64,000 nt of DNA from Pseudomonadota bacterium (GTDB lineage: Bacteria; Pseudomonadota; Gammaproteobacteria; Xanthomonadales; Xanthomonadaceae): NCBI GenBank assembly GCA_963205495.1, contig CAUJIN010000067.1:62001-126000 (forward strand), given 5' to 3'. The position numbers were made by a program, and so were the translations under genes. This document shows positions 51,149 through 60,429 of the stretch, piece after piece. The stretch's first letter is position 1, and every line of letters begins with the position of its first letter. Under the pieces are notes generated by a model that saw nothing but the letters and a program-made list of their open reading frames with translations, ran no database searches and was not told the DNA's origin.

Positions 51149-51245
51149 ATGGACTCCTCCTCTTCACTTTGGTTTGCGAACGAAGCCTCCTCGGCTCGCC
51201 GCAATCTGGCACATCGCGATGCCGTCCGTGGGAGGAGGAGTCCAT
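51149..51245. repeat. Inverted repeat, 14-bp arms separated by 69 nt
   Basis: ATGGACTCCTCCTC at 51149-51162 and GAGGAGGAGTCCAT at 51232-51245. Confidence 0.8.
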
Positions 51246-51292
51246 CCCATCAGCCCTGCGTGGCCGACGCTGGTGTCGTGGCGGCGGATCTT

Positions 51293-51318
51293 CCGTCGGG
51301 GACGTAGCCCCGACCTAC
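51293..51318 (-). repeat. GTAG-type REP-like palindrome, copy C
   Basis: Minus strand GTAGGTCGGGGCTACGTCCCCGACGG. Confidence 0.8.
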
Positions 51319-51364
51319 GAGCCGAGGTGCAGGTCGGCCCTGCGTGGCCGACGGAAAATCTTTC

Positions 51365-51661
51365 TCAGCGCCCCGCAACGGCCAGCAGGCGATCCATCTT
51401 GCGCGACAGATCGCCAAGGGTCGTGGCGATTTCGCGCTGGTCTCGGTCATCGGTACGCCGGGTCTGCGACAGTTCGTGCGCCAGGTTGAGCGCGGCCAGC
51501 ACCGCGATGCGGTCGATGCCGGCCATGCGGTTGGCGGTGCGGATCTCGCGCATGCGCCCGTCCAGCAGGCGCGCCGCCTCGATCAGGCTCTCGCGCTCGT
51601 GCGGTTCGCAGGCGACCATGTACTCGCGGTCGGCGATGCGCACGTTGACCGGTTCGCTCAT
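51365..51661 (-). CDS. zapA: Cell division protein ZapA
   Basis: VNVRIADREYMVACEPHERESLIEAARLLDGRMREIR; position beside 6S RNA. Confidence 0.93.
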   Translation of the reverse strand: MSEPVNVRIADREYMVACEPHERESLIEAARLLDGRMREIRTANRMAGIDRIAVLAALNLAHELSQTRRTDDRDQREIATTLGDLSRKMDRLLAVAGR

Positions 51662-51879
51662 GCGTTCTGCTCCATCGACTTGAGCCGAAGGATCATCGCC
51701 TCCACGCGCGAACGGGCCTGTTCGTTCTTGGACAAAAGCGCGGCGCGTTCGCCCATCAGCTGCTCCTGGCTGGTACGCAGGCTGCGGTTCTCGTCGAGCA
51801 GGCGCGCCAGCACCGCGCCCAGTTCGTCGAGCTGGGCGGCGAGATGGTCGAGCTGCTGGCGCGGATCGGGGGTGGCCAT
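51658..51879 (-). CDS. Small coiled-coil protein (TIGR02449/ZapB-like)
   Basis: QQLDHLAAQLDELGAVLARLLDENRSLRTSQEQLMGERAALLSKNEQARSRVEAMI; ATGA overlap with zapA. Confidence 0.85.
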   Translation of the reverse strand: MATPDPRQQLDHLAAQLDELGAVLARLLDENRSLRTSQEQLMGERAALLSKNEQARSRVEAMILRLKSMEQNA

Positions 51880-51910
51880 GGCGGCACGATAGGCGGCGAT
51901 CCGCAGCCGG

Positions 51911-54900
51911 TCAACCGGCAGGCACGCCCCACGACGATCGGGCATACCGCAACAGGAACTCCAGACAGGCATCGGCTTCCATCGGCCGCGCCAGCAGGAA
52001 GCCCTGGATCTCGTCGCATCCCTGGGTGCGCAAATAGCGCAGCTGCTCGGGGGTTTCCACGCCCTCGGCGATCACCGTCAGGCCGAGCGAGTGAGCCATG
52101 GTGATGATGGTGGAGGTGATGGCGGCGTCATCCGGGTCGCGGGTCAGGTCGCCGACGAACTCCTTGTCGATCTTGAGGGTGTCGATCGGCAGGCGCTTGA
52201 GGTAGATCAGCGAGGAATAGCCGGTGCCGAAGTCGTCGACCGCGATGCTGACCCCGACGCGCTTGAGATCGCGCAGGATGGTGATGGTCTGCTCGGCGTT
52301 TGCCATGACCACGCTTTCGGTAAGCTCCAGCTCCAGTCGGGTGGCGGGCAGGCCGCTCTCTTCCAGGGCGTTGGCCACGCTGGCGGCCAGATTGCCGCGC
52401 ATGAGCTGCAGAACCGAGACGTTCACCGCGACGCTGAGATCCAGCAACCCTTTCTCTCGCCATTCGCACAGTCGATGGCAGGCCTCGGCCAGCACCCATT
52501 CGCCGATCGGCAGGATCAGGCCGGTTTCCTCGGCCAGCGGAATGAAGGTGGCCGGCGAAACCATGCCGAACTCCTCGCTGTCCCAGCGCAGCAGCGCCTC
52601 CACGCCGCTGATGCGGCCGTCGAACAGCGACTGGCGCGGCTGGAACTCCAGGTAAAGCTCTTCGCGGTCGAGCGCGCGGCGCAGCGCCGCGGTCAGGGTG
52701 GCGCGTCGGCGCACCTCGGCGTCGATGGCCTCGTCGTAGAACTGGAAGGTGTTGCGCCCGCGCTCCTTGGCCCGGTACATCGCGGTATCGGCGAACTTGA
52801 GCAGGTCGGTGGGCACCTGGCCGTGGTCTGGATACATCGCGATGCCGATCGAAGGCGAGATCACGATGTCGCCGTGGCCTTCGGTCAGGATCGGTTCGCC
52901 GAAGGCCGCGAGCACCGCTTCGGCCATGCCCGCCACGCCGTCGCGGTCGTTGGCGTCTTCCATCACGATGGTGAACTCGTCGCCGCCCAGCCGAGCGACG
53001 GTGTCGGAACTGCCGACCACGCCCAGCAGGCGCGCGGCCGATGCCTTGAGGATGCGGTCACCGGCGGCGTGGCCGAGCGAGTCGTTGATGACCTTGAAGT
53101 GGTCCAGGTCCAGGAACAGCACCGCCACGCTGCTGCCCTGCCGCCTGGCGCGCACCACCGCACGCGCCAGGCGCTCGGTCAGCAGGCTGCGGTTGGGCAG
53201 GCCGGTCAGGGTGTCGTAGTTGGCCAGATAGCGCAGCTCCTGCTCGGCGCGCTTCTTGTCGGTGATGTCGTTGACCACCGAGACGAAGTGGCTGCGCATG
53301 CCCAGCTCATCGCGTACTTCGGTCTGTTCCACCCAGCCGAGGAACTCCTCGCCGTCGGCACGCCGCAGCCACATCTCGCCGCGGAAGTGGCCCTTGGTGT
53401 TCAGGCTTTCGTGCGCCAGGCGGTAGAACTCGGCGGGATGCTGTCCGCTTTCCAGCAGGCTGTCGGGCATGCCGATGACGTCCTGGTCGCGGTAGCCGGT
53501 GATGCGCGAGAACGCGGGATTGACCGACACGAAGCGGAAGTTGAGGTCGACCACGGCCACCGCCTCGTTCATGCTGCGCAGCACTTCGGAAGCGATGCGG
53601 CGTTCGCGCTCGGCGTGGCGATTGGCGGTGATGTCGTGCGCGGTGCCGGCGACGCGCAGCGGATTGAGCTCGGCATCGCGTTCCACCACCTTGCCGCGCG
53701 AACGCACCCAGACCCATTCGTTGTAGGCGTTGCGGATGCGGTGCTCGGATTCGAACGACTCGGTCTTGCCGGCCAGGTGGTCGTACATGAGCTTGTGCAC
53801 GCGCGCCAGATCGTCGGGATGGATCGCGTTGCTGCGCCACTCTTCCGAACTCACCAGCTGCTCGTCGGGAACGTGCAGGATCTGGTTGGCGCCGATGCGA
53901 TGGATGCGGTTGGCGCGCAGATCCCAGTCCCAGTAGGAATCGCCCGCGCCCCAGAGCGAGAGCTTGAGGCGGTCCTCGCGCTCGCGGATCTGCTCGAGCA
54001 GGTCGGCCTGGATGGCCATGCGGCGCCGCTGGTGCTGCCAGAGCAGGGCACCCAGGCCCAGCGCCAGCAAGCCACAGGCCGCATAGGCCCAGCTCGATTG
54101 CCACCACGGCGGCAGCACGGTGACCGGCACGTCCAGCTCGTGCGGGCTCCAGATGCCATCGCGGTTGGTGGCGCGGACGCGGAGGCGGTAGTTCCCGGCC
54201 GGCAGGTTGGTGTAGGCCACCATCGGGCGCGGTGCGGGAGGACTGAATTCGGCGTCGAAACCTTCCAGCTGGTAGGAGAACAGGTTGGTTTCCGGCGAGG
54301 CGTAGTCGAGCGCGGCAAAGCCGATGCTCAGCACCTGGTCCTGCTGCGCCATCGACACGGGCGCCGCGCGACCGAAGGGACCGGTCAGCGCGTGGCGTCC
54401 GATGCCGTACCAGGACATTGCGACGGGCGGATCAAAGGTGCTGGGTCGTACCTGCTCCGGATCGAGCAGGTTGAAGCCGCGGATGCCGCCGAAGGCGATC
54501 TGTCCGTCGCGCAGCGCGGCCACGGCGCCGCCGTTGAACTCCAGATCCTGCAGCCCCGCGCTCAGGCCGAAGCGCACGACGCTTCCATCCTTCCGGTCCA
54601 GGCGCATCAGGCCGTCGTTTCCGCTCAGCCAAAGGTAGCCATGCGCGTCCTCTGCAATGGAGTAGACGACCGCGGGGGATTCTCCGTTCGATAGCGGCCA
54701 GGAGCGGAAGGATATCGAGCCGTCTTCCGATTCGAGCACCTGATCCAGGCCGCGGTGGCTGCCGACCCAGAGGGTGCCGTCGCGGGTCTCATGGATGGCG
54801 CGGACGATGCTGCCCGAGAGCGAGTTCGATCGCGCCGGATCATGGACGAAGTTGCGGAACAGCCCGGTTTCCGGATCGCGCACGCCCAGCCCGGCCATGC

Positions 54901-56494
54901 CGCCGATCCAGATCCGCGCGCGCGAATCTTCCTGGATCGCCAGGATCCGCGACTGCTGCTGGGCACCATCCACGCCGGGGCGCGGTTCGAACAGGGTGCG
55001 CGCGCCGCTGGCAGGCTCGTAGCGCAGCAGGCCACGGTCGCCGTACCCCAGCCACAGCGCGCCGTCGCGGCCGCGCTCGATGGCACGCATCGGCAGCGCG
55101 CCGCCCTCATCCACCGGCACCGCCACGGCGCGGTCGCTGCGCGGGTCGAAGTGGAACAGGCCCATGCTGCTGACCATCCAGTAGGTGCCATCGCCACCGC
55201 GCTCGATCCCCACGATCGTGGGCGCCACCAGCCGGGGTCCGGCGCCGTCGGGGTACTGGAAGCCGGCATCGAAGGATTCGAAAGCGTCGCGCAGGGGATC
55301 GTAGCGGCGCAGGCCGCCCTGGGTGCCCAGCAGGAGGCTTCCATCGTCGCCTTCGGCGATGCTGCGGATCACGTTGCCGGTGAGCGGATCGCGCGCCGGA
55401 TCGAGGTCGAAAACGGCGCGGAACGGCGTTCCCGCCGCCGGCGTCGTGACCAGGCCGCGCACGTGGCTGCCGGCCCACAGCAGGTCGGAACGATCCACCA
55501 TCAGGCGCGGCAGTCCGGCTTCCGAGAGCATGCCGTCGACCCAGGGATTGATCGGGATGGGAACCGCGTCGCGAGTGGCCGGATCCATGTGCCAGAGGTT
55601 GCCGCCTGCCATCGACAGCCAGAGCGTGCCGTCGGCCGATTGCGCCAGCGCGATCACGCTGCAGCAGCTGCCGTCCGCCGCGCGGGGCGAATGCGGCCAG
55701 ACCACCTCGGCCACTTCCGCATCGGCGGCCTTGCGGCGCAGGCCCGATGCGGTGCCGATCCAGAGCGTGTCCGAGGCGTCCACCAGCAAAGCGTGCGCGC
55801 CTTCCACCGAGTAGCGCTCGGCGCGCGTCTGGTCGGCGGAAATGCGATACATGCCGTGGCCTGCGGCAATCCAGACCTGCCCCTGCCGGTCCGCCACCAT
55901 CGCGTTGACGGTGCGGGTGATCCCGGTGGTGTTGGCGCCGCTGGGGATCGCCTCGAAGGCAAGTATCTGGCGATAGCGGTGGGTGCTCTCGTCCACCAAA
56001 CCCACTCCATCTGGCCGCGCCACCCACAGGCCGACGCCGGGCTGGTGCAGCAGCGCGTCGATCTGCACCGCCATGGCGCCCCCCTGCCCGGGCGCCAGCG
56101 CAATCGGGGTGACGTTGCGTCGCAGCGGGTCGATGGCGAACAGCCCGTCGCGCAGCGTGCCGGCATACAGCACGCCCTGGGGGTCTTCCGCCAGCGCCTG
56201 GGGAAAGCTGGGCAGCGCGCTGTCGGTGCCGATCAGGGTGTCGAGGGTGACGAAGGCGTAGCCATCGAAGCGGTGCAGCGCGCCCTGCGTGCCGACCCAC
56301 ACGAAGCCCTGCCGATCCTGCAGAAACGTGGTTACCTTGCTCTGCACGAGACCCTGGCGGCTGTCGAGGGTGCGGAAGTAGTAGTCGCGCACCACCGCAA
56401 GGCCCAGCGCCGGCGCGAGCGCGAACGCCAGCGCCAGCGTTGCCGCGGCCCAGCGGGAGAAACGCGCGACTGTGTCTGGCCTCCCCTTCAACAT
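51911..56494 (-). CDS. Periplasmic Reg_prop beta-propeller / Y_Y_Y / PAS-PAS-GGDEF-EAL receptor
   Basis: Repeated propeller motifs, TM helix WWQSSWAYAACGLLALGLGALLW, RLGGDEFTIVMED, GVEALLRW, DDFGTGYSSLIYLKRLPIDTLKIDKEFV, IAEGVET. Confidence 0.93.
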   Translation of the reverse strand: MLKGRPDTVARFSRWAAATLALAFALAPALGLAVVRDYYFRTLDSRQGLVQSKVTTFLQDRQGFVWVGTQGALHRFDGYAFVTLDTLIGTDSALPSFPQALAEDPQGVLYAGTLRDGLFAIDPLRRNVTPIALAPGQGGAMAVQIDALLHQPGVGLWVARPDGVGLVDESTHRYRQILAFEAIPSGANTTGITRTVNAMVADRQGQVWIAAGHGMYRISADQTRAERYSVEGAHALLVDASDTLWIGTASGLRRKAADAEVAEVVWPHSPRAADGSCCSVIALAQSADGTLWLSMAGGNLWHMDPATRDAVPIPINPWVDGMLSEAGLPRLMVDRSDLLWAGSHVRGLVTTPAAGTPFRAVFDLDPARDPLTGNVIRSIAEGDDGSLLLGTQGGLRRYDPLRDAFESFDAGFQYPDGAGPRLVAPTIVGIERGGDGTYWMVSSMGLFHFDPRSDRAVAVPVDEGGALPMRAIERGRDGALWLGYGDRGLLRYEPASGARTLFEPRPGVDGAQQQSRILAIQEDSRARIWIGGMAGLGVRDPETGLFRNFVHDPARSNSLSGSIVRAIHETRDGTLWVGSHRGLDQVLESEDGSISFRSWPLSNGESPAVVYSIAEDAHGYLWLSGNDGLMRLDRKDGSVVRFGLSAGLQDLEFNGGAVAALRDGQIAFGGIRGFNLLDPEQVRPSTFDPPVAMSWYGIGRHALTGPFGRAAPVSMAQQDQVLSIGFAALDYASPETNLFSYQLEGFDAEFSPPAPRPMVAYTNLPAGNYRLRVRATNRDGIWSPHELDVPVTVLPPWWQSSWAYAACGLLALGLGALLWQHQRRRMAIQADLLEQIREREDRLKLSLWGAGDSYWDWDLRANRIHRIGANQILHVPDEQLVSSEEWRSNAIHPDDLARVHKLMYDHLAGKTESFESEHRIRNAYNEWVWVRSRGKVVERDAELNPLRVAGTAHDITANRHAERERRIASEVLRSMNEAVAVVDLNFRFVSVNPAFSRITGYRDQDVIGMPDSLLESGQHPAEFYRLAHESLNTKGHFRGEMWLRRADGEEFLGWVEQTEVRDELGMRSHFVSVVNDITDKKRAEQELRYLANYDTLTGLPNRSLLTERLARAVVRARRQGSSVAVLFLDLDHFKVINDSLGHAAGDRILKASAARLLGVVGSSDTVARLGGDEFTIVMEDANDRDGVAGMAEAVLAAFGEPILTEGHGDIVISPSIGIAMYPDHGQVPTDLLKFADTAMYRAKERGRNTFQFYDEAIDAEVRRRATLTAALRRALDREELYLEFQPRQSLFDGRISGVEALLRWDSEEFGMVSPATFIPLAEETGLILPIGEWVLAEACHRLCEWREKGLLDLSVAVNVSVLQLMRGNLAASVANALEESGLPATRLELELTESVVMANAEQTITILRDLKRVGVSIAVDDFGTGYSSLIYLKRLPIDTLKIDKEFVGDLTRDPDDAAITSTIITMAHSLGLTVIAEGVETPEQLRYLRTQGCDEIQGFLLARPMEADACLEFLLRYARSSWGVPAG

Positions 56495-56655
56495 GCCGTA
56501 TCGACCACGCGCAAATCGAATTTCAGTGTAGGGTGCCGATGCCCGTGCCGGCAACCGATCTTCCTCGCCCGGCGCAGACGCGGCGACGCACGGCGCGAAT
56601 CGGCCTTCGGCCGGTTGCGCTGGCATACTGGCGCCCCTTTTTCCCGGCCCCTCCC

Positions 56656-58131
56656 GTGATCGACGCCGCCGCCTTCCAGTCCTTTGCCGCCGCCGGCCAC
56701 ACCCGCATCCCGGTCGTCCGGGAAGTCCTGTCGGATCTGGACACGCCGCTGTCGGTCTACCTCAAGCTGGCCGACGGCCCGCACACCTACCTGTTCGAAT
56801 CGGTCGAGGGCGGCGAGCGCTTCGGGCGCTATTCGATCATCGGACTGCCGGCGCGGCGGGTGTACGCGATGCGCGGCACCCTGCTGGAGACGATCGAGCA
56901 CGGTGAAGTCGTCGCACGGCGCGAGGTGGCCGATCCGCTGGCCGAAGTCGAGGCGCTGCGCCTGTCCCATTCGGTACCGAGGATCGAGGGCCTGCCCGGT
57001 TTCACCGGCGGCCTGGTCGGCTGGTTCGGATTCGAATGCGTGGAATACATGGAGCCGCGCCTGGGCCGGGGCAGCGCGCCCGATGAGCTGGGCACGCCGG
57101 ACATCTTCCTGATGCTGTCCGAAGAGCTGGCGGTGTTCGACAGCCTCAAGGGCCGGCTCTATTTGATCGTGCACGCCGATCCTTCCGAGCCGCAGGCCTG
57201 GGCGCGCGCCAACCGCCGCCTCGACGCGCTCGAACACCGCCTGCGCCACGGCGGCGCGCCCTATCCGGAAACCCTGCACGGCAAGGCGCTGGACGAGGCC
57301 GACTTCGTCAGCGGCTTCACCCGCGAGGGCTTCATCGAGGCGGTGCAGCGCTGCCAGGACTACATCCGCGCCGGCGACGCCTTCCAGGTGGTGCTGAGCC
57401 AGCGCCTGAGCATCCCGTTCCACGCCCGCCCGGTCGATGTCTACCGCGCGCTGCGGGCGATGAACCCCTCGCCCTACATGTACTTCCTCGACACCGGCAC
57501 CACCCAGGTGGTGGGCTCCTCACCCGAGATTCTGGTGCGCCTGCAGCACGGCGAAGTCACGGTGCGGCCGATCGCCGGCACCCGCCCGCGCGGGCGCACG
57601 CCCGAGGAAGACCTGGCGCTGGAACGCGAACTCCTGGCCGATCCCAAGGAGCGCGCCGAGCACCTGATGCTGATCGACCTGGGGCGCAGCGACGTGGGCC
57701 GGGTGGCGGCACCCGGCACGGTCGAAGTGGGCGAGCGCTTCGTGATCGAGCGCTACAGCCACGTCATGCACATCGTCAGCGAAGTCACCGGAACCCTGCG
57801 CGAGGGGCTTTCCTACATGGACGTGCTGCGCGCCACCTTCCCGGCGGGAACGGTGTCCGGCGCGCCCAAGGTCCGCGCGCTGGAGATCATCCGCGCGCTG
57901 GAGCCGGTCAAGCGCAACCTCTATTCGGGTGCGGTCGGCTACCTCGGCTGGCACGGCGACGCCGATACCGCCATCGCGATCCGTACCGCCGTCATCCAGG
58001 ACGGCCGCCTGCACGTGCAGGCCGGGGCCGGCATCGTCTACGACTCCGATCCGCACAAGGAATGGGACGAGACCATGAACAAGGGCCGCGCCCTGTTCCG
58101 CGCGGTGGCGCAGGCGGCCCGGGGGCTCTGA
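56656..58131 (+). CDS. trpE: Anthranilate synthase component I (GTG start)
   Basis: PLSVYLKLADGPHTYLFESVEGGERFGRYSIIGL, DAFQVVLSQRLSIPF, MHIVSEVTGTLREGLSYMDVLRATFPAGTVSGAPKVRALEII. Confidence 0.96.
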   Translation: MIDAAAFQSFAAAGHTRIPVVREVLSDLDTPLSVYLKLADGPHTYLFESVEGGERFGRYSIIGLPARRVYAMRGTLLETIEHGEVVARREVADPLAEVEALRLSHSVPRIEGLPGFTGGLVGWFGFECVEYMEPRLGRGSAPDELGTPDIFLMLSEELAVFDSLKGRLYLIVHADPSEPQAWARANRRLDALEHRLRHGGAPYPETLHGKALDEADFVSGFTREGFIEAVQRCQDYIRAGDAFQVVLSQRLSIPFHARPVDVYRALRAMNPSPYMYFLDTGTTQVVGSSPEILVRLQHGEVTVRPIAGTRPRGRTPEEDLALERELLADPKERAEHLMLIDLGRSDVGRVAAPGTVEVGERFVIERYSHVMHIVSEVTGTLREGLSYMDVLRATFPAGTVSGAPKVRALEIIRALEPVKRNLYSGAVGYLGWHGDADTAIAIRTAVIQDGRLHVQAGAGIVYDSDPHKEWDETMNKGRALFRAVAQAARGL

Positions 58132-58146
58132 TCCCGGCGATTGGGG

Positions 58147-58152
58147 TAGAAT
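58147..58152 (+). promoter_or_regulatory. Candidate -10 box TAGAAT for the riboswitch-btuB transcript
   Basis: GGTAGAATccgcgccgc just upstream of the riboswitch core. Confidence 0.45.
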
Positions 58153-58160
58153 CCGCGCCG

Positions 58161-58322
58161 CTTCAGGTGCTCGGGAAGCCGGTGCGAATCCGGCGCTGCC
58201 CCCGCAACGGTAAGCAGGCGCAATCCGTCCACGTTCTTTCGGGGAACAGCCACTGGCCAGCGGCCGGGAAGGCGGACGAAGCGGGAGCGATCCCGGCCTG
58301 CCAGCCCGGAGACCGGCCTGCA
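58161..58322 (+). promoter_or_regulatory. Cobalamin riboswitch
   Basis: GGTGCTCGGGAAGCCGGTGCGAATCCGGCGCTGCCCCCGCAACGGTAAGCAGG ... GCCACTGGCC ... GGGAAGGCGG ... GCCAGCCCGGAGACCGGCC, followed by btuB. Confidence 0.95.
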
Positions 58323-58459
58323 GCGCCGGCGCTGCGCGCCGGCTCCGTTGCGTCGCGGTGGGCGATGCGGGCGTGCGCTGCGGGCCTGCCCCGGGAAACT
58401 CGCGCGTCTCCGCCGCCCCTCGGCGCGCATTCCCTGGCATTTCCCCGGAGTCGTACCCG

Positions 58460-60271
58460 ATGTCCCGTTTTCGCCCCACCCTGTTTGCCGTCGTCCTGAC
58501 GGCCGCGCCCGCATTCGCCCTGCCGGTGCAGGCCCAGTCCATTTCCGTCGCCGATCCGGTGCTGGTCACCGCCACGCGACTGCCGCAGCCGCAGTCCGAG
58601 TCGCTGGCCGCCGTCCGCGTGATCGACCGCGCCGCCATCGACGCCAGCGCCAGCGTCGATGTGCTCGACCTGTTGCGGCAGGTGCCCGGCCTGGACGTGG
58701 TGCGCGGCGGCGGCCTCGGCCAGCAGACCAGCCTGTTCATCCGCGGCGGCAACTCCAACCACGCCCTGATCCTGATCGACGGCGTGCGCGTGTCCGCCCT
58801 GGGCACCGGAACCTATCCGTGGGAACAGCTGCCGCTGTCGGCCATCGACCGCATCGAGATCGTGCGCGGCCCGCGCGCGGCGCTGTGGGGTGCCGACGCG
58901 CTCAGCGGCGTGGTGCAGATCTTCACCCGCCGCGACGAGGCCAGCCGCGCCGCACTGCGCGCCGGCAGCCATGACACCTGGGGCATCGAGGCCGGCTCGG
59001 GCGCACGCTCGGAGCGCGGCGGCTTCGGCCTCGCCGCCGGCTGGCTCGACACCCGCGGCACCGATGCCACCACGCCCTCGAACTGGAGCCACGATCCCGA
59101 CCGCGACGGCGCGCTGTACCGCACCCTGTCTGCGCACGGCGATCTGGCGCTGGGCAATCAGCAGCTGGAAGCCAGCCTGCTGCACGGCGACAACGACATC
59201 GAATTCGACCAAGGGCAATCCGACACCCGTCAGGACGCGTTCGGCCTGGCGCTCCACGGCGAACTCGGCACGGAATGGAGCCACCGCCTGAGCCTGTCCG
59301 GCAGCCGCGACCGACTCGACACCCCCGACGCCTTCACCCGCTACCTTTCGCGACGGCGTCAGGCCGACTGGCAGCACAGCCTGCGCACCGGCACGCGCGG
59401 CACCGCCACGTTCGGGGTTTCCTGGCTGGCCGAGCGCGGCCAGCAGGTCGATACCGCAGCCGGGGCCGACGTGTACGGCCAGTCGCGCCACACCCGTGCC
59501 GCCTTTGCCGCCTGGCAGGGCCGCGCCGGCGCGCACGCCTTCGAGGCCTCGGGCCGCTACGACGACAACAGCGTCTACGGCAGCGAATCGAGCTTCGCCG
59601 GCGCCTGGGGCTGGGACCTCGGCGACGCGCTGCGGCTCACGGCCAGCTGGGGGCAGGGCTTCCGCGCGCCCACCATGAACGAGCTGTATTCGCCCGGCTG
59701 GGGCGGCTGGTACGCCGGCAATCCGCACCTGGCCCCGGAACGATCGGAAAGCAGCGAACTGGCCCTGCGCCTGACGCCGGGTGCGGCGAACGAGGTGTCC
59801 CTGCGCCTGTTCCGCAACGCGCTCGACCAGCTGATCGATTTCAGCGGCCCGCAGGCGCAGGCCATCAACGTGGCGCGCGCCCGCACCGACGGCGCCGAGC
59901 TGGAGTGGCGCTGGCGACCGGCAGGCTGGAATCTCGAAGCCAGCGCCACCTGGCAGGACCCGCGCAACCGCGACACCGGCGACGCCCTGCTGCGCCGCCC
60001 GCAGCGCAAGGCCAGCGCGCTGGTGGAGCGGGTGTTCGATGGCGGCCAGCGGCTGGGCCTGGAAGCGCATGCAGCCTCCGATCGCCCGGACTTCGGCACC
60101 CACCTGCCCGGCTACGGGGTGCTGGCGGCGCGCGCCAGCCTGCCGCTGGCTTCCGGCCTCTGGCTGGACGCGCGTCTCGACAACCTGCTCGAGCGCGACT
60201 ACACCCTGGTGGACGGCTATCGCACCCCGGGCAGGTCCGCGCTGCTGAGCCTGCGCTGGCAGGCGCGCTGA
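58460..60271 (+). CDS. btuB: TonB-dependent vitamin B12 receptor
   Basis: Signal peptide; DPVLVTATRLPQPQSESLAAVRVIDRAAIDASASVDVLDLLRQVPGLDVVRGGGLGQQTSLFIRGGNSNHALILIDGVRV; TonB-dependent barrel C-terminus. Confidence 0.94.
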   Translation: MSRFRPTLFAVVLTAAPAFALPVQAQSISVADPVLVTATRLPQPQSESLAAVRVIDRAAIDASASVDVLDLLRQVPGLDVVRGGGLGQQTSLFIRGGNSNHALILIDGVRVSALGTGTYPWEQLPLSAIDRIEIVRGPRAALWGADALSGVVQIFTRRDEASRAALRAGSHDTWGIEAGSGARSERGGFGLAAGWLDTRGTDATTPSNWSHDPDRDGALYRTLSAHGDLALGNQQLEASLLHGDNDIEFDQGQSDTRQDAFGLALHGELGTEWSHRLSLSGSRDRLDTPDAFTRYLSRRRQADWQHSLRTGTRGTATFGVSWLAERGQQVDTAAGADVYGQSRHTRAAFAAWQGRAGAHAFEASGRYDDNSVYGSESSFAGAWGWDLGDALRLTASWGQGFRAPTMNELYSPGWGGWYAGNPHLAPERSESSELALRLTPGAANEVSLRLFRNALDQLIDFSGPQAQAINVARARTDGAELEWRWRPAGWNLEASATWQDPRNRDTGDALLRRPQRKASALVERVFDGGQRLGLEAHAASDRPDFGTHLPGYGVLAARASLPLASGLWLDARLDNLLERDYTLVDGYRTPGRSALLSLRWQAR

Positions 60272-60290
60272 GGGGCTCGATCGGGATTGA

Positions 60291-60321
60291 ATGCAGGACC
60301 GGCCGCACCGGCCGGTCCTGC
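60291..60321 (+). terminator. Hairpin terminator after btuB
   Basis: TGCAGGACCGGCC-gcacc-GGCCGGTCCTGCA, perfect 13-bp stem; weak T-run (ATTTC) after it. Confidence 0.65.
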
Positions 60322-60429
60322 ACGATTTCGACCTACCCGAAAAGGGTGTGCCGCCGGAACGCACCCGATGTCTTGCCCTGTGATCAATGTCATAGAATGA
60401 TTCCCCTACGCACGGGTACTGGATCGGAT

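Noticed and set aside
59275-60429. Upstream extension of the DUF1631 ORF
   Set aside because: Overlaps btuB out of frame with an Arg/Pro-rich shadow translation; the real start is taken as the ATG at 60430.
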